From Magnetovibrio sp. (GTDB taxonomy: Bacteria; Pseudomonadota; Alphaproteobacteria; Rhodospirillales_A; JABHCV01), in assembly GCA_002717285.1 (NCBI GenBank), contig PBDF01000007.1, positions 156,604 to 211,587 on the forward strand: a stretch of 54,984 nucleotides of DNA, given 5' to 3'. Positions 18,297 through 29,426 of the stretch are shown here, one piece after another. The position numbers and the translations under genes are program-made. Within the stretch, counting starts at the first letter, position 1. Each line of letters begins with the position of its first letter. The notes beneath the pieces were generated by a model, which searched no databases, was not told the origin of the DNA, and saw only the letters and a program-made list of their open reading frames with translations.

Positions 18297-19112
18297 ATGG
18301 AAGATTCCCTCCTTAGTCTTTCCGCCATCATCTCTATGATACCTGCAGCTATATTTTCCTTAACTCGAAATAATGGTGTTCGCGGTAATGAAGGCAGAAA
18401 TGTGATGTTCTGGCTCACTTTGTCTATAGCAGCTACTGGACCACTAATATGGATTTTTTTTAACTTATCTGAAACATGGAAAACGGGGCTATCTGCAGCT
18501 CTTTGGATAACTATAGCAGCTTCAATTAATATTTTTACTGCAATCACTTTGCTGAATGATTATGCATGGCGTTTGACACCGCTACTTATTCCTTACCTGA
18601 TTATTCTGGCTTTTTTTGCTTTTTTTTGGCAACATATGCCTGAAGCTCGCCCCTTAACATATGACCTGAGTAGCTGGATTAGAATTCATATCTTAATCTC
18701 GGTCACTACATACGCTTTTGTGACAATCGCAGCTGTTTCAGCATTAGCAGCTTTTCTGCAAGAACGAAGCTTGAAATTAAAATATCCCACAAATCTGAGT
18801 CGAATGTTACCCTCTGTTGCTGAGAGTGAGAGCTTGTTGTTACGCCTATTAATCATAAGTGAAATAATTCTGTGTTTTGGATTTGCAACAGGAATGGCAA
18901 CACAGTTTCAAGAAACAGGTGAACTTATAAACCTAGATCATAAGACAATACTATCCTTGGGTGCTTTCGGTGTCATTGGAATACTGTTAGGCGCCCATTT
19001 CTCCATTGGAGTAAGGGGGCGTAAAGTAACTCGTTTTGTGCTACTCGCACACCTACTTATGACCCTTAGCTATCCAGGCGTAAAATTTGTTACTGATGTA
19101 GTTATGAATTGA
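18297..19112 (+). CDS. CcsA/YpjD-family inner membrane protein (cytochrome c assembly domain)
   Basis: The 271-residue protein has about eight hydrophobic segments. It carries the cytochrome c assembly (CcsA/CcmC-type) domain at about 120-265, including SSWIRIHILISVTTYAFVTI, a loop with QERSLKLK and a last region GVIGILLGAHFSIG. CcsA/CcmC proteins handle haem. YpjD-type members are stand-alone and their role is not settled. No other cytochrome c maturation gene is nearby. It stands just upstream of dusB-ntr on the same strand. Confidence 0.85.
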   Translation: MEDSLLSLSAIISMIPAAIFSLTRNNGVRGNEGRNVMFWLTLSIAATGPLIWIFFNLSETWKTGLSAALWITIAASINIFTAITLLNDYAWRLTPLLIPYLIILAFFAFFWQHMPEARPLTYDLSSWIRIHILISVTTYAFVTIAAVSALAAFLQERSLKLKYPTNLSRMLPSVAESESLLLRLLIISEIILCFGFATGMATQFQETGELINLDHKTILSLGAFGVIGILLGAHFSIGVRGRKVTRFVLLAHLLMTLSYPGVKFVTDVVMN

Positions 19113-19211
19113 TCTAAATATAGTTGCTTTTTTACTGCATTTGCACAATAAATAGGCAATACATCTCACTATAATTTATTTTGTAACTTTAGCGATGATA
19201 CTTATACACTC

Positions 19212-20198
19212 ATGAGTTTTTCTATCGGCAATATAATCATAAACGATCCAGTCATTCTGGCACCAATGTCCGGGGTAACTGATAAACCGTTCCGCCGTCT
19301 CGTTAAGCGCTGTGGTGCAGGGCTTGTAGTGTCCGAAATGATAGCAAGTAAGGCAATGGTGAGAGCTGCAAAGAAGACAATGAAGATGTCCTCTGGCTGT
19401 TATGAAGAACACCCAATGTCTGTTCAATTAGCTGGTTGTGATCCAGAAATAGTTGCTGAAGCAGCCAAGCTAAATCAAGATCGCGGAGCTGCAATCATCG
19501 ACATCAACATGGGTTGTCCAGTAAAAAAAGTAGTTAACGATGACGCAGGCTCAGCTCTAATGCGTGACGAAGTCCTTGCAGGTCGAATTTTAAAAACGGT
19601 CGTTAAAGCTGTAGATATTCCTGTTACACTAAAAATGCGTACTGGATGGGATATGGATTGCCGTAATGCCCCTACATTAGCAAAAATTGCCGAAGATTCT
19701 GGAATTAAAGCTATTACGATCCACGGGCGTACCCGCAATCAATTTTACAAAGGTAAATCCGATTGGCCGTTTATTGCAAGGGTTAAGGAAAAAGTATCTA
19801 TACCAGTAATTGGTAATGGGGATGTTACTAGCATAGAGGATGCAAGAATGTTACTTGATCAATCAGGTGCCGATGGAGTAATGATTGGTCGTGGCTGTTA
19901 CGGTCGCCCGTGGTTTCCAAAACAAGTAATTCAATACTTGAAAACTGGAGACTTGCTCCCTGACCCTACACTTTCAGAACAACTTACAATGCTACTTGAA
20001 CATTATGACGGTATTCTATCGCATTACGGAAATCATGCAGGGATTCGCATCGCAAGGAAGCATATTGGCTGGTATTCAAAAGGATTGCCTGGATCTGCAG
20101 AATTTCGTTCTGAAGTTATGGCGGGCACAAATAAAAAAGGCGTGATTGCTTTGATTGAAGAATTCTATAAACCGCTAATTGAACTGAAAGCAGCATGA
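19212..20198 (+). CDS. dusB: tRNA-dihydrouridine synthase DusB
   Basis: DusB reduces uridines in the tRNA D-loop with an FMN cofactor. The 328-residue protein has the family barrel: [20 protein letters not shown] at the start and the catalytic-cysteine loop [18 protein letters not shown]. The FMN phosphate site GNGDVTS and [16 protein letters not shown] follow. The gene directly precedes ntrB, as in Rhodospirillum, Rhizobium and relatives, where it was once called nifR3. The gap to ntrB is 1 base. Confidence 0.97.
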   Translation: MSFSIGNIIINDPVILAPMSGVTDKPFRRLVKRCGAGLVVSEMIASKAMVRAAKKTMKMSSGCYEEHPMSVQLAGCDPEIVAEAAKLNQDRGAAIIDINMGCPVKKVVNDDAGSALMRDEVLAGRILKTVVKAVDIPVTLKMRTGWDMDCRNAPTLAKIAEDSGIKAITIHGRTRNQFYKGKSDWPFIARVKEKVSIPVIGNGDVTSIEDARMLLDQSGADGVMIGRGCYGRPWFPKQVIQYLKTGDLLPDPTLSEQLTMLLEHYDGILSHYGNHAGIRIARKHIGWYSKGLPGSAEFRSEVMAGTNKKGVIALIEEFYKPLIELKAA

Positions 20199-20199
20199 T

Positions 20200-21333
20200 G
20201 TGACAAAAATGACGTCGTTGAGAGCACAGCCAGTCGGAATACCAAAAATACCAGATTCGGAGGCCATTCTAAACTCTTTAGCCTCAACAATTCTGGTTAT
20301 TTCAACTGATGATGTCATTAGCTATCTCAACAATGCTGGTGAACAGTTGTTTCAAGGCAGTGCTTCACATCTAACTGGTCAGGACATTAGCAATTTAATA
20401 CCATCAGATAGCCCCATTATTGCTGTGCTAGAGCAAGTTAAAATAAGTGGAACAGCTGTTTCTGAGTATAGTCTACCGTTAAGAACACCACGAATTGGTG
20501 ATCACCTTGTTAATATTCACGCAAGTCCATTACCTGATCACCCAAGCTATGTTATCCTTGCAATACAAGAACGTTCAATTGCTGCAACAATAGATCGCCA
20601 ATTAACTCACCGAGGGGCGGCAAGATCGGTCTCTGCACTTGCATCAATGTTGGCTCACGAAGTAAAAAATCCTTTATCTGGAATCCGTGGTGCTGCACAG
20701 CTACTAGAGGACAACGCATCCGAGGAAGACAAAGAGTTGGCTCGCCTAATACGCGATGAAACTGACCGAATTGTCGCTCTGATAAATCGTATGGATATTT
20801 TCTCCGATGGCATGCCTCTTGATCACCAGGCTGTTAACATACACCAAGTCCTTGGCAGGGTACGCAAGCTTGGCGAAAGCAGTTTTGCTAAACATGTTAA
20901 ATTTGTGGAAAACTATGACCCTTCATTACCAGCAGTTCTGGGTAATAAGGACCAGTTAGTTCAAGTCTTCTTAAACTTGATAAAGAATGCAGCCGAGGCT
21001 ATTAGCAGCTCTGGAGGTGAAATTATTTTAACAACAGCCTATAAACAGGGGGTGCGTTTTGTACTACCGGGTAGTAATTCAAAGGTTCATCTACCCTTAA
21101 AAATCAGTATTCAAGATAATGGAGAGGGTGTTCCAGAGAGTATTCAAAATTTCATGTTTGATGCGTTTGTTACAAATAAAACCGAAGGGTCTGGCCTTGG
21201 ATTAGCATTGGTAGCCAAAATAATTGATGACCACGGAGGTATTGTAGAACTAGAGAGCCATCCATCAAGAACCATATTTCATGTAATGCTTCCAATGGAC
21301 ACATCATCAGGTGATAAGAAAGGGACCTCATGA
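20200..21333 (+). CDS. ntrB: nitrogen regulation sensor histidine kinase NtrB
   Basis: NtrB phosphorylates or dephosphorylates NtrC under control of PII proteins. The 377-residue soluble protein has an N-terminal PAS domain (about 22-130). A HisKA segment carries the phospho-acceptor His153 in [19 protein letters not shown]. The ATP domain has [19 protein letters not shown] and [12 protein letters not shown]. No membrane segment is seen, as expected. A GTG at 20200 and an ATG at 20209 are both possible starts. The stop overlaps the ntrC start (ATGA). Confidence 0.95.
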   Translation: MTKMTSLRAQPVGIPKIPDSEAILNSLASTILVISTDDVISYLNNAGEQLFQGSASHLTGQDISNLIPSDSPIIAVLEQVKISGTAVSEYSLPLRTPRIGDHLVNIHASPLPDHPSYVILAIQERSIAATIDRQLTHRGAARSVSALASMLAHEVKNPLSGIRGAAQLLEDNASEEDKELARLIRDETDRIVALINRMDIFSDGMPLDHQAVNIHQVLGRVRKLGESSFAKHVKFVENYDPSLPAVLGNKDQLVQVFLNLIKNAAEAISSSGGEIILTTAYKQGVRFVLPGSNSKVHLPLKISIQDNGEGVPESIQNFMFDAFVTNKTEGSGLGLALVAKIIDDHGGIVELESHPSRTIFHVMLPMDTSSGDKKGTS

Positions 21334-22787
21334 GTGGCAATACAATTCTTATTGCAGACGATGATGCTGCCATACGCACAGTACTGACTCAAGCATTGGG
21401 AAGAGTTGGCTACGAGACCAAAGCTGCGAGTAATGCCGCAACATTGTGGCGCTGGGTTAGCGATGGTGAGGGTGATCTAGTCGTTACCGATGTAGTTATG
21501 CCAGATGAAAACGGGCTTGATTTAGTCTCTCGCATTCGCAAAATTCGTCCTGAGCTAAAAATTTTAGTAATGAGTGCACAGAACACTCTGTTGACAGCAC
21601 TTAAGGCAACGGAAAGAGGAGCTTTTGAGTACCTACCAAAGCCATTTGATCTCAATGAGTTTATGTCAATTGTTAAGAAAGCACTTGAAGTACGTACTGA
21701 CTTTTCCAATACTAAATCTGAGTGGAATGAATTTCCGTCTGCAAGCTCAGGTGAGTCCCTGCCTCTAATCGGCCGATCACCGGCTATGCAAGAAATTTAT
21801 CGTACACTTGCGAGACTTATGAGCACTGACCTATCGGTAATGATCACAGGTGAGTCTGGTACTGGAAAGGAATTGGTTGCCAAGGCTCTTCACGACTATG
21901 GCAAAAGACGAAAAAATGCCTTTGTTGCTATAAACATGGCAGCAATTCCACGTGACCTAATTGAAAGTGAGCTTTTTGGTTTTGAAAAAGGAGCTTTTAC
22001 GGGTGCAATACAACGTGGAACAGGTAAATTTGCGCTTGCAGAAGGAGGAACACTCCTCTTAGATGAAATTGGAGATATGCCTCCTGAAGCTCAAACACGA
22101 CTTCTTCGTGTACTTCAAGAGGGTGAATATACAACAGTAGGTGGACGTACGCCAATAAGAACCAATGTTAGAATCATCGCTGCAACTCATCACGATCTCG
22201 AGCTATTAATTAGACAAGGTTTATTTAGAGAAGATTTATACTTTCGCTTAAATGTAGTACCAATTCGCTTACCTGCATTACGAGCCCGTGCAGACGATAT
22301 TCCTGAGTTAGTCTCTCATTTTCTTAATCAAGCTACACTCAAGGGCTTACCTCTTAAAATCATAGATAGTCAAGCTTTGGATCGACTGAAAGCTTATCGC
22401 TGGCCCGGTAATGTACGTGAGCTTGAAAATTTGGTGCAACGCTTAAGTGCCCTCTATTCTCAAGAAGTCATAGATATTGAGGTAATTGAAGCTGAACTTG
22501 CTGATACATCAGGCTCTGTTATCGAAAAAGTTAATAGTGCCGAGGGACTATCCAATTCGATTGAGCAGCACTTAAGCACTTACTTCTCATCTCACGGAGA
22601 TATGTTACCCGCAACGGGTTTATATGATCGAATACTGAAAGAAGTTGAGCGCCCACTTATTGTGCATACTCTACAGGCAACCCGTGGTAACCAACTAAAA
22701 GCATCAGACGTGCTAGGCCTAAATAGAAACACATTACGCAAAAAAATACGTGAGTTAGATATTCCGGTTGTCAGAGGCGTTAAATGA
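21330..22787 (+). CDS. ntrC: nitrogen regulation response regulator NtrC
   Basis: NtrC activates sigma-54 promoters of nitrogen assimilation genes. The 485-residue protein has a receiver domain with phospho-acceptor Asp54 ([10 protein letters not shown]). An AAA+ domain follows with Walker A GESGTGKE and the sigma-54 contact loop GAFTGA at 221-226. LLDEIGDMP is the Walker B segment. A Fis-type helix-turn-helix ends the protein ([20 protein letters not shown]). Everything needed for activation is present, in contrast to NtrX. It overlaps ntrB and ntrY by 4 bases each. Confidence 0.97.
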   Translation: MSGNTILIADDDAAIRTVLTQALGRVGYETKAASNAATLWRWVSDGEGDLVVTDVVMPDENGLDLVSRIRKIRPELKILVMSAQNTLLTALKATERGAFEYLPKPFDLNEFMSIVKKALEVRTDFSNTKSEWNEFPSASSGESLPLIGRSPAMQEIYRTLARLMSTDLSVMITGESGTGKELVAKALHDYGKRRKNAFVAINMAAIPRDLIESELFGFEKGAFTGAIQRGTGKFALAEGGTLLLDEIGDMPPEAQTRLLRVLQEGEYTTVGGRTPIRTNVRIIAATHHDLELLIRQGLFREDLYFRLNVVPIRLPALRARADDIPELVSHFLNQATLKGLPLKIIDSQALDRLKAYRWPGNVRELENLVQRLSALYSQEVIDIEVIEAELADTSGSVIEKVNSAEGLSNSIEQHLSTYFSSHGDMLPATGLYDRILKEVERPLIVHTLQATRGNQLKASDVLGLNRNTLRKKIRELDIPVVRGVK

Positions 22788-25015
22788 CATCAGCGTCAAA
22801 CCAAAACTTAAAGCTTTACGCCAATAGCAGGTTGATATGGCAGCGCCTAGGTTTAAACCAAAAGTTAGCATTTACTCTTGCTGCATTAGCTGTGGCATCT
22901 TGTGCCGCTACCGTTGCTTTTATGATGGGTTGGCAAAACACACCTAAGCCAGAGACGGTCCTTTGGCTACTCTATTTAGATGCGTTTCTTTTGCTCTTAC
23001 TTGGTGTCATTGTTTCCTTGCGTTTGGTTTCAATATGGTTAGACCAACGGGAGGGCCGTGCTGGGTCAGGCCTTCACACCCGTCTTGTACTCATGTTTGG
23101 GCTTGTTGCTGCAACACCAGCAATTTTGGTGGCAATTTTTTCAGCAATATTTCTAAATTTTGGAATCCACAACTGGTTTAGTGAAAGAGTGAGCACAGCC
23201 TTATCTTCCTCACACTCAGTCGCAAGATCCTATTTGCATGAACATCAACAAAATATCCGAGCAGATGTTCTTGCAACTGCAAACGATTTAAACCGTGAGG
23301 CAGCAACGTTGATGCAAAATCCACGTGGCTTTAATAACTATCTCTCGCGTCAAGCAAGCATTAGATCCTTTCAAGAAGCACTTGTTGTTGATGGCAGTAG
23401 TCGAGTTCTTGCAAGATCTGCTTTCAGTCAATCACTTGAATTTGACCTTCTGCCGGAAAAAGCAATGAAAGAAGCATCAAAAGGGCGCATTGTTGTCTTG
23501 AGTATTGAAGAAGACAGGGTTCGTGCAATTGTAAAGCTTGACCGCTTCTTGGATGCCTATTTCCTGGCTGGCCGGTTTGTTGATCCTCAAGTCATGGAAT
23601 ACATCGAGAAAACAGCACGGGCAGTTGAACAATATAAAAATCTTGAAGAAAAACAGAAAGGCATCAAAATTACTTTAGTAATGATTTTTGTAGTAGTTGC
23701 ATTGTTATTGTTAATGGCAGCTGTATGGGTTGGGATGACACTGGCAGGACAATTATCACGGCCTATTTCAGGTTTAATTCTTGCTTCTGAGAAAGTTTCA
23801 AAAGGGTATTTAAGCGCACGAGTACCAGAAACATCAAAGACAGATGAGATAAGTGTACTTGGCCGGTCTTTCAATCGGATGACATCTCAGCTAGAGAGGC
23901 AACAACAAGGCTTGGTCGAAGCGAACAGGGAACTAGATGAGAGAATCCGCTTTACAGAAACAGTACTTACAGGAGTTTCAGCTGGAGTTATAGGATTAGA
24001 TGATGAAGGTTGTATAAATCTCCCTAACCGTTCTGCCTCAGAATTGCTTGGTATAGAGCTAGAAAATGAAATTGGCAGGGATTTATTAGAAATAATGCCT
24101 GAAATTTCTGAGTTGCTTAAAGAAAGCAGAAATAGCCCTGATAGACTTCTTTCTGATGAGATTAAAATCGAGCGAAATGGACAAAACAGCATTTTAATTG
24201 TCAATGTTGCTGGTGAAAAAATAGGCATGAAAACCCTTGGCTACGTGGTTACTTTTGATGATGTAACCGAACTTTTATCAGCGCAACGTAAAGCTGCATG
24301 GGCCGATGTAGCACGCCGAATTGCTCATGAAATTAAAAATCCACTTACTCCGATCCAGCTCTCTGCTGAACGTTTAAAACGCAGATACATGAAGCATATA
24401 AAAAATGATCCTGATACGTTTTCACTCTGTACTGAAACAATAATTCGTCAAGTGGAAGAAATTGGGAAAATGGTTGATGAGTTTTCATCTTTTGCAAGAA
24501 TGCCTCAAGCCTCTCTAAAAAATGAAAACTTATCCGAAATTTGTCATAGGGCTGTCTTTTTAGAGCGCAATCGACTTAACAAGATAGATTACCAACTAGA
24601 TTTACCAGATACCCCTGTTTATCTGCGTTGTGACAGTCTGCAAATTAGCCAAGCTTTAACTAATCTTCTCAAGAATGCTGCAGAGTCAGTTTCAAATAAA
24701 AATGGGCAGCAAAAGGGTGTAATTGGCTGTTCGTTGAGTCAAACTCTCTCTAATGATTATTCTCAAACTTCTATTGCTATCCATGATAATGGCTCAGGTT
24801 TGCCTGATATGGAATGGGAAAATCTCACTGAGCCATATGTTACTAGCCGTGATGGAGGCACAGGTCTTGGGCTTGCAATTGTAAAAAAAATCATGGAAGA
24901 CCACAATGGCAAGCTCATCCTGTCAAATAATGAATATGGAGGTGCAACAATTACATTACTTTTTCAACAGGCAGTTGACAAAGATATAACAAAAACAAAA
25001 CTGGAAGTTATGTGA
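22784..25015 (+). CDS. ntrY: membrane sensor histidine kinase NtrY
   Basis: NtrY is the membrane sensor paired with NtrX, linked in alphaproteobacteria to nitrogen, redox and envelope signals. The 743-residue protein has three N-terminal membrane segments (about 29-50, 59-83 and 97-122), a periplasmic domain, and a fourth segment at about 298-322. A HAMP linker ([20 protein letters not shown]) and a PAS domain (about 385-500) come next. His515 lies in [19 protein letters not shown]. The ATP domain has [10 protein letters not shown] and [13 protein letters not shown]. It overlaps ntrC and ntrX. Confidence 0.96.
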   Translation: MTSASNQNLKLYANSRLIWQRLGLNQKLAFTLAALAVASCAATVAFMMGWQNTPKPETVLWLLYLDAFLLLLLGVIVSLRLVSIWLDQREGRAGSGLHTRLVLMFGLVAATPAILVAIFSAIFLNFGIHNWFSERVSTALSSSHSVARSYLHEHQQNIRADVLATANDLNREAATLMQNPRGFNNYLSRQASIRSFQEALVVDGSSRVLARSAFSQSLEFDLLPEKAMKEASKGRIVVLSIEEDRVRAIVKLDRFLDAYFLAGRFVDPQVMEYIEKTARAVEQYKNLEEKQKGIKITLVMIFVVVALLLLMAAVWVGMTLAGQLSRPISGLILASEKVSKGYLSARVPETSKTDEISVLGRSFNRMTSQLERQQQGLVEANRELDERIRFTETVLTGVSAGVIGLDDEGCINLPNRSASELLGIELENEIGRDLLEIMPEISELLKESRNSPDRLLSDEIKIERNGQNSILIVNVAGEKIGMKTLGYVVTFDDVTELLSAQRKAAWADVARRIAHEIKNPLTPIQLSAERLKRRYMKHIKNDPDTFSLCTETIIRQVEEIGKMVDEFSSFARMPQASLKNENLSEICHRAVFLERNRLNKIDYQLDLPDTPVYLRCDSLQISQALTNLLKNAAESVSNKNGQQKGVIGCSLSQTLSNDYSQTSIAIHDNGSGLPDMEWENLTEPYVTSRDGGTGLGLAIVKKIMEDHNGKLILSNNEYGGATITLLFQQAVDKDITKTKLEVM

Positions 25016-26412
25016 TGTCTACTGAAATTTTGATCATTGATGATGAAGCAGACATTCGAGAACAGCTAGCAGGAACGTTGGAAGATGAGGGCTATTTGAC
25101 CCACAAAGCGGCTAACAGCGATGAAGCATTAAGAGCTGTAGCTTTACACAAACCAAGCCTTGTTTTGCTTGACATTTGGCTACAAGGAAGTGACCTTGAC
25201 GGCCTTGAAATATTGAAGGTACTCCAAAAAGATTTTTCTAGAATTCCAGTCGTAATGATGAGCGGTCATGGCAACATCGAGACAGCTGTAACGGCGATCA
25301 ATATGGGTGCCTATGATTTTATTGAAAAACCCTTTAACTCTGACCGTCTTCTTGTCATATCCTCACGCGCTCTCGAAGCCTCACGCTTACGTCGAGAAAA
25401 CGAAGAGCTTCGGGAGCGTGCAAGAACTGAGGACCAGTTAATTGGAAAATCTGTGGCGATAAATCAACTACGGCAGCAAATCAGCAAAGTTGCACCAACC
25501 AATTCAAGAGTTCTGATTTCTGGTCCTGCAGGTTCCGGTAAAGAAGTAGCTGCACGTTTGATGCACAAACTTTCAGATAGAGCAGGGGAACCCTTTGTCG
25601 TTCTAAATTGCGCATCAATGGATCCAGAGAACGTTGGTGTCGAATTATTTGGTATAGAAGGAACAGATGATGACCCACTCACACAAAAAATAGGAAAATT
25701 AGAAGCTGCTCACAAAGGAATCTTATTATTTGATGAAGTAGGGGATATGCCCTATGAAACACAAGGAAAAATTGTTCGTGTATTACAAGAACAAATCTTT
25801 GAACGCATTGGAGGGACAACAAAAGTTGAGGTTGATGTGCGTGTTGTTGCCACAACGAGCAGGGACCTTAGTGATGAAATGCATAATGGTAACTTCCGAG
25901 AAGATTTGTTTTATCGTTTAAGTGTAGTACCGATCAATCTTCCGCCTTTAAATGCACGAGTAGAGGATATATCTCAACTAGCGGAACACTTTATTCAACA
26001 AACCGCTACTAATCTCCGACGACCCGTCAGATTGCTTGCAGATGATGCCATTGCCGCCTTACAAGTGTATCCTTGGCCAGGAAATGTACGAGAACTCAGA
26101 AATGTGATTGAAAGGCTTCTTATAATGGCTCCTGGTGAAGATACTGAGCCAATGGGAGCTTCAATGTTGCCCTCTGAGATAAGTTTTGGTGATTCTGAAC
26201 TAAAAGATGGAAAATTTGATAATATAAATGGAATTATGGGATTATCGCTCAGAAAAGCTCGAGAACTATTTGAAAAAGAATACCTTAATTCTCAGATAAA
26301 CCGATTTGGTGGCAACATATCACGAACTGCCTCTTTTATTGGCATGGAACGATCTGCATTACATCGAAAATTAAAATCTTTAAATATCACTTTTAAAGAC
26401 AAAACTCTGTGA
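25015..26412 (+). CDS. ntrX: response regulator NtrX, lacking the GAFTGA loop
   Basis: NtrX has a receiver domain with Asp53 (LLDIWLQGSDLDG), an AAA+ domain with Walker A SGPAGSGKE and Walker B LLFDEVGDMP, and a C-terminal Fis-type helix-turn-helix (NISRTASFIGMERSALHRKL). Where NtrC has [13 protein letters not shown], this protein reads ELFGIEGTDDDPL, so the sigma-54 contact loop is missing. This is known for NtrX of several alphaproteobacteria and implies that it does not act as a classical sigma-54 activator. ATG 25015 (TGATG with the ntrY stop) is preferred over the overlapping GTG 25012. It probably ends the kinase-regulator part of the operon. Confidence 0.95.
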   Translation: MSTEILIIDDEADIREQLAGTLEDEGYLTHKAANSDEALRAVALHKPSLVLLDIWLQGSDLDGLEILKVLQKDFSRIPVVMMSGHGNIETAVTAINMGAYDFIEKPFNSDRLLVISSRALEASRLRRENEELRERARTEDQLIGKSVAINQLRQQISKVAPTNSRVLISGPAGSGKEVAARLMHKLSDRAGEPFVVLNCASMDPENVGVELFGIEGTDDDPLTQKIGKLEAAHKGILLFDEVGDMPYETQGKIVRVLQEQIFERIGGTTKVEVDVRVVATTSRDLSDEMHNGNFREDLFYRLSVVPINLPPLNARVEDISQLAEHFIQQTATNLRRPVRLLADDAIAALQVYPWPGNVRELRNVIERLLIMAPGEDTEPMGASMLPSEISFGDSELKDGKFDNINGIMGLSLRKARELFEKEYLNSQINRFGGNISRTASFIGMERSALHRKLKSLNITFKDKTL

Positions 26413-26452
26413 AAATATTTAATGGAACACCAATAACAAGGAATTTCCGGAT

Positions 26453-27829
26453 ATGAAAATAATTGTATGCGGAGCAGGTGAGGTTGGCTCAAGTATTGCC
26501 CGTCAATTATCGATAGAGAATAATGATGTCACTATTGTTGACCAATCATCCATACTTGTCAGACAAATCAGCGATAATATAGATGTTCAGGGCGTGGTGG
26601 GTCACGCCTCACGACCTGATGTACTAGAACTTGCTGGCATATCTGATGCAGATATGATTATTGCAGTTACTTATGCTGATGAAGTCAACATGGTTGCCTG
26701 TCAAGTTGCCCATTCTCTTTTTAACGTACCCACAAAAATTGCTCGCGTTCGTCATCAAAGCTATCTTATGCCAATTTGGGCTAACCTATTTTCACGTGCT
26801 CATATGCCAATCGATGTAATTATTTCTCCAGAAATAGAGGTTGCTCACGCAGTTACGCGCCGTTTGCAAGTACCTGGGGCACTTGAAATGATACCTCTAA
26901 TTGATGACAAAGTTCGCTTGCTAGGTGTTCGATGTGGCGAGGACTGCCCACTAGTTCACACACCCCTAAGACAATTGACCCAGCTTTTCCCAGAACTAAA
27001 AATTGTAATTGTAGGATTAATGAGAGATAGCATGCCAATTGTGCCAAAAGGTGACGACCAGATGTTGCCTGATGATGAGGTTTATTTTGTCGTAGATACA
27101 AAACATTTACCGCGTGCCATGGCAGCCTTCGGACATGAAGAAACAGAGGCACGCCGTTTAATAATTTTTGGCGCTGGAAATATAGGCCTACTTCTCGCTC
27201 AACAATTAGAAACGGAATATCCTTGGGTGCGTGCTAAATTAATTGAAAAGGACTCTGAGCGCGCTAAATTTGCTGCAAGTCAACTAGAAAAAACTGTTGT
27301 TCTGAATGGTGATGTACTTGACCCAGAAATTTTAGATGAAGCATCTGCAGCGACATCAGAGACAATCATTTCTGTCACAGACGATGATGAAACAAATGTT
27401 CTGGCGTCACTATTAGCCAAAAAACAAGGGGCTAAGCGTGTTATTGCCTTAATTAATAAAATTACTTACGAACCACTAGTCACCCCATTAGGCATTGATG
27501 TCATTGTCAGCCCACGTAATATTACTGTCTCCACAGTTTTACAACATGTACGGCGTGGACGTATTCAATCAGTTCACACATTACGAGAAGGCTTCGGCGA
27601 ATTGATTGAGGCCGAGGCTCTTCAAACATCACCCTTAGTGAATACTCCTTTAAAAGACGTGAATTTACCAGATGGCGTCCTGCTGGGTGCCATTGTGCGT
27701 GAAAACGAAATCATCATGCCTCGCGGAAATACTGTAGTTCAAGCGGGAGATCGTGTTGTCCTATTTGCTTCAGAGGAGGAAGTGCGCAAGGTCGAACAAT
27801 TATTTTCTGTTCAACTTGAGTATTTTTAG
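26453..27829 (+). CDS. trkA: Trk system potassium uptake protein TrkA
   Basis: TrkA is the peripheral NAD-binding gating subunit of the TrkH/TrkG potassium channel. The 458-residue protein has the duplicated RCK layout. The first Rossmann unit begins IVCGAGEVGSSIARQL and the second IIFGAGNIGLLLAQQL (about 233). Each is followed by a TrkA-C domain (about 145-225 and 370-455). No trkH is in the window. The position after ntrX is conserved in alphaproteobacteria. It starts 40 bases after ntrX. Confidence 0.96.
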   Translation: MKIIVCGAGEVGSSIARQLSIENNDVTIVDQSSILVRQISDNIDVQGVVGHASRPDVLELAGISDADMIIAVTYADEVNMVACQVAHSLFNVPTKIARVRHQSYLMPIWANLFSRAHMPIDVIISPEIEVAHAVTRRLQVPGALEMIPLIDDKVRLLGVRCGEDCPLVHTPLRQLTQLFPELKIVIVGLMRDSMPIVPKGDDQMLPDDEVYFVVDTKHLPRAMAAFGHEETEARRLIIFGAGNIGLLLAQQLETEYPWVRAKLIEKDSERAKFAASQLEKTVVLNGDVLDPEILDEASAATSETIISVTDDDETNVLASLLAKKQGAKRVIALINKITYEPLVTPLGIDVIVSPRNITVSTVLQHVRRGRIQSVHTLREGFGELIEAEALQTSPLVNTPLKDVNLPDGVLLGAIVRENEIIMPRGNTVVQAGDRVVLFASEEEVRKVEQLFSVQLEYF

Positions 27830-27838
27830 GAAACGTAA

Positions 27839-28696
27839 ATGTCACGCATTTCATATGTTAATGGTAACTATATTCCACATTACGCAGCATCAGTTCATAT
27901 TGAAGATCGTGGTTACCAATTCTCTGATGGAGTTTATGAGGTAATCGCTATCTATAAGGGACAATTAATAGATTTTGAAGGCCATCTGTTTCGTCTAGAA
28001 AGGTCTTTGAAAGAACTTGAAATTTCATGGCCTGTCACATCAAAAGCCTTAAAGATAATTGTCAATCAGATCATCAGGCTTAATCGTATCAGAGATGGCA
28101 TTTTATATCTACAGATCACTCGTGGTGTTGCACCACGAGACCATATCTTTCCTGATAAAGATAATAGTGCCCTCATCGTCACAGCACGGCAATTACCACC
28201 TTTTAATTTTAACGGTTATGATGAAGGCATTAATATCATGACTACACCCGAAATTCGTTGGAAAAGGTGTGACATCAAATCGGTTTCCCTTTTGGGCAAC
28301 TGCCTTGCAAAAGAAAAGGCACGTCGAAATGGTTGTTATGAGGCCTGGTTTGTTGATAATGATGGCATGATAACAGAAGGTACTACCTCCAACGCATGGA
28401 TAATAAACAACAAAGATCAGCTCATAACTCGCAATGCCAACAACGCTATTCTTAACGGTATTACTCGTCTTTCGATTATAAACGTAGCGAAGAAAAATAA
28501 TATCAAGTTTTATGAGCGAGCTTTTTCCCTTGAGGAGGCTAAATTGGCAAAAGAGGTATTTATTACTTCAACCACATCTTTCGTAAAGCCAGTACTTAAA
28601 ATTGATCAAAAATCTGTAGGCAATGGAAAAGTTGGTTCATTGACAATAAAATTACTTTCCTTATATGAAAATCACATCAAGGCTCAAATAGCTTGA
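27839..28696 (+). CDS. dat: class IV aminotransferase, D-amino acid aminotransferase-like
   Basis: This 285-residue PLP enzyme of fold type IV resembles D-alanine aminotransferase. It has EDRGYQFSDGVYEVIAIYKG near the N-terminus and LYLQITRGVAPRDHIFP (about 93). The PLP lysine is in CDIKSVSLLGNCLAKEKA, and ITEGTTSNAWIIN lies in the cofactor cup. The GVYEV and RGVAPRDH features favour D-amino acid aminotransferase over the branched-chain enzyme or 4-amino-4-deoxychorismate lyase, but specificity cannot be proved. It lies between trkA and hfq, a spot where Rhodospirillales often keep this gene. AGGAAAC precedes the ATG. Confidence 0.9.
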   Translation: MSRISYVNGNYIPHYAASVHIEDRGYQFSDGVYEVIAIYKGQLIDFEGHLFRLERSLKELEISWPVTSKALKIIVNQIIRLNRIRDGILYLQITRGVAPRDHIFPDKDNSALIVTARQLPPFNFNGYDEGINIMTTPEIRWKRCDIKSVSLLGNCLAKEKARRNGCYEAWFVDNDGMITEGTTSNAWIINNKDQLITRNANNAILNGITRLSIINVAKKNNIKFYERAFSLEEAKLAKEVFITSTTSFVKPVLKIDQKSVGNGKVGSLTIKLLSLYENHIKAQIA

Positions 28697-29346
28697 TATT
28701 ACCTTTACCTAAAGCAATTCTTTTCGACTGGGATAATACCTTAGTAGAGAGTTGGGCAGTAATTAATGATGCGTTGAATTATACTCTAGGAACATTTAAC
28801 AAAAATCATTGGAGCATTTCTGAAACTAAAGCTCGAGCACGAAAATCACTAAGGGATAGTTTTCCAGAAATGTTCGGTGAAAACTGGGAAAAAGCTGCTG
28901 AGGTCTTTTATGGACGATTTGAGGAAATACATATCTCACGCCTAGAAACTAAAAGTGGCACCCAAAATATGCTGGAAGAAATACTCGAACTTGGAATTTT
29001 CATGGGTATTGTAAGTAATAAACGTGGTGATTTTTTGCGAAAAGAGGTCTGTCACTTAGGTTGGGACAAATACTTTTCTAGCATAGTAGGGGCAGGTGAC
29101 ACTGAATGTGACAAGCCATCTTGTGAACCTGTAGAATTGGCACTTATGAATTGCGCTGAAAAAAAAAGAAACCAAGTATGGTTTGTTGGTGACGCAGATA
29201 TTGACATGGAATGTGCGCACAATGCTAGCTTAACCCCAATCCTTCTTCGCAATTCACCACCCGAACCTAGAGAATTCTCAAACTATCCACCTGCATTCCA
29301 CGTTATTAATTGCCAGGCACTTTCCAAGTTAATCAAAAAAATGTAA
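28693..29346 (+). CDS. HAD-superfamily hydrolase (phosphatase-like)
   Basis: The 217-residue protein has the HAD motif I at FDWDNTLVESW, with the two catalytic aspartates. Motif II is the Ser in GIVSNKRGDFL. The motif III region is CDKPSCEP, and motif IV is VWFVGDADIDMECA. A helical cap lies between motifs I and II, as in phosphoglycolate phosphatase-like enzymes. The substrate is unknown. It starts at a TTG that overlaps the aminotransferase stop (TTGA). The two are therefore probably coupled. Confidence 0.9.
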   Translation: MILPLPKAILFDWDNTLVESWAVINDALNYTLGTFNKNHWSISETKARARKSLRDSFPEMFGENWEKAAEVFYGRFEEIHISRLETKSGTQNMLEEILELGIFMGIVSNKRGDFLRKEVCHLGWDKYFSSIVGAGDTECDKPSCEPVELALMNCAEKKRNQVWFVGDADIDMECAHNASLTPILLRNSPPEPREFSNYPPAFHVINCQALSKLIKKM

Positions 29347-29426
29347 TATATAGTAACAAAAAACTTAATAATAAAAATAATTAATTTTGCTTCTATAAGG
29401 CAAACAAAAAAGAAGGGGGGTCCATA

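Noticed and set aside
25012..26412. NtrX as a frameshifted or decayed regulator because GAFTGA is missing
   Set aside because: All other AAA+ motifs, the receiver and the helix-turn-helix are intact, and this loss is known for alphaproteobacterial NtrX.
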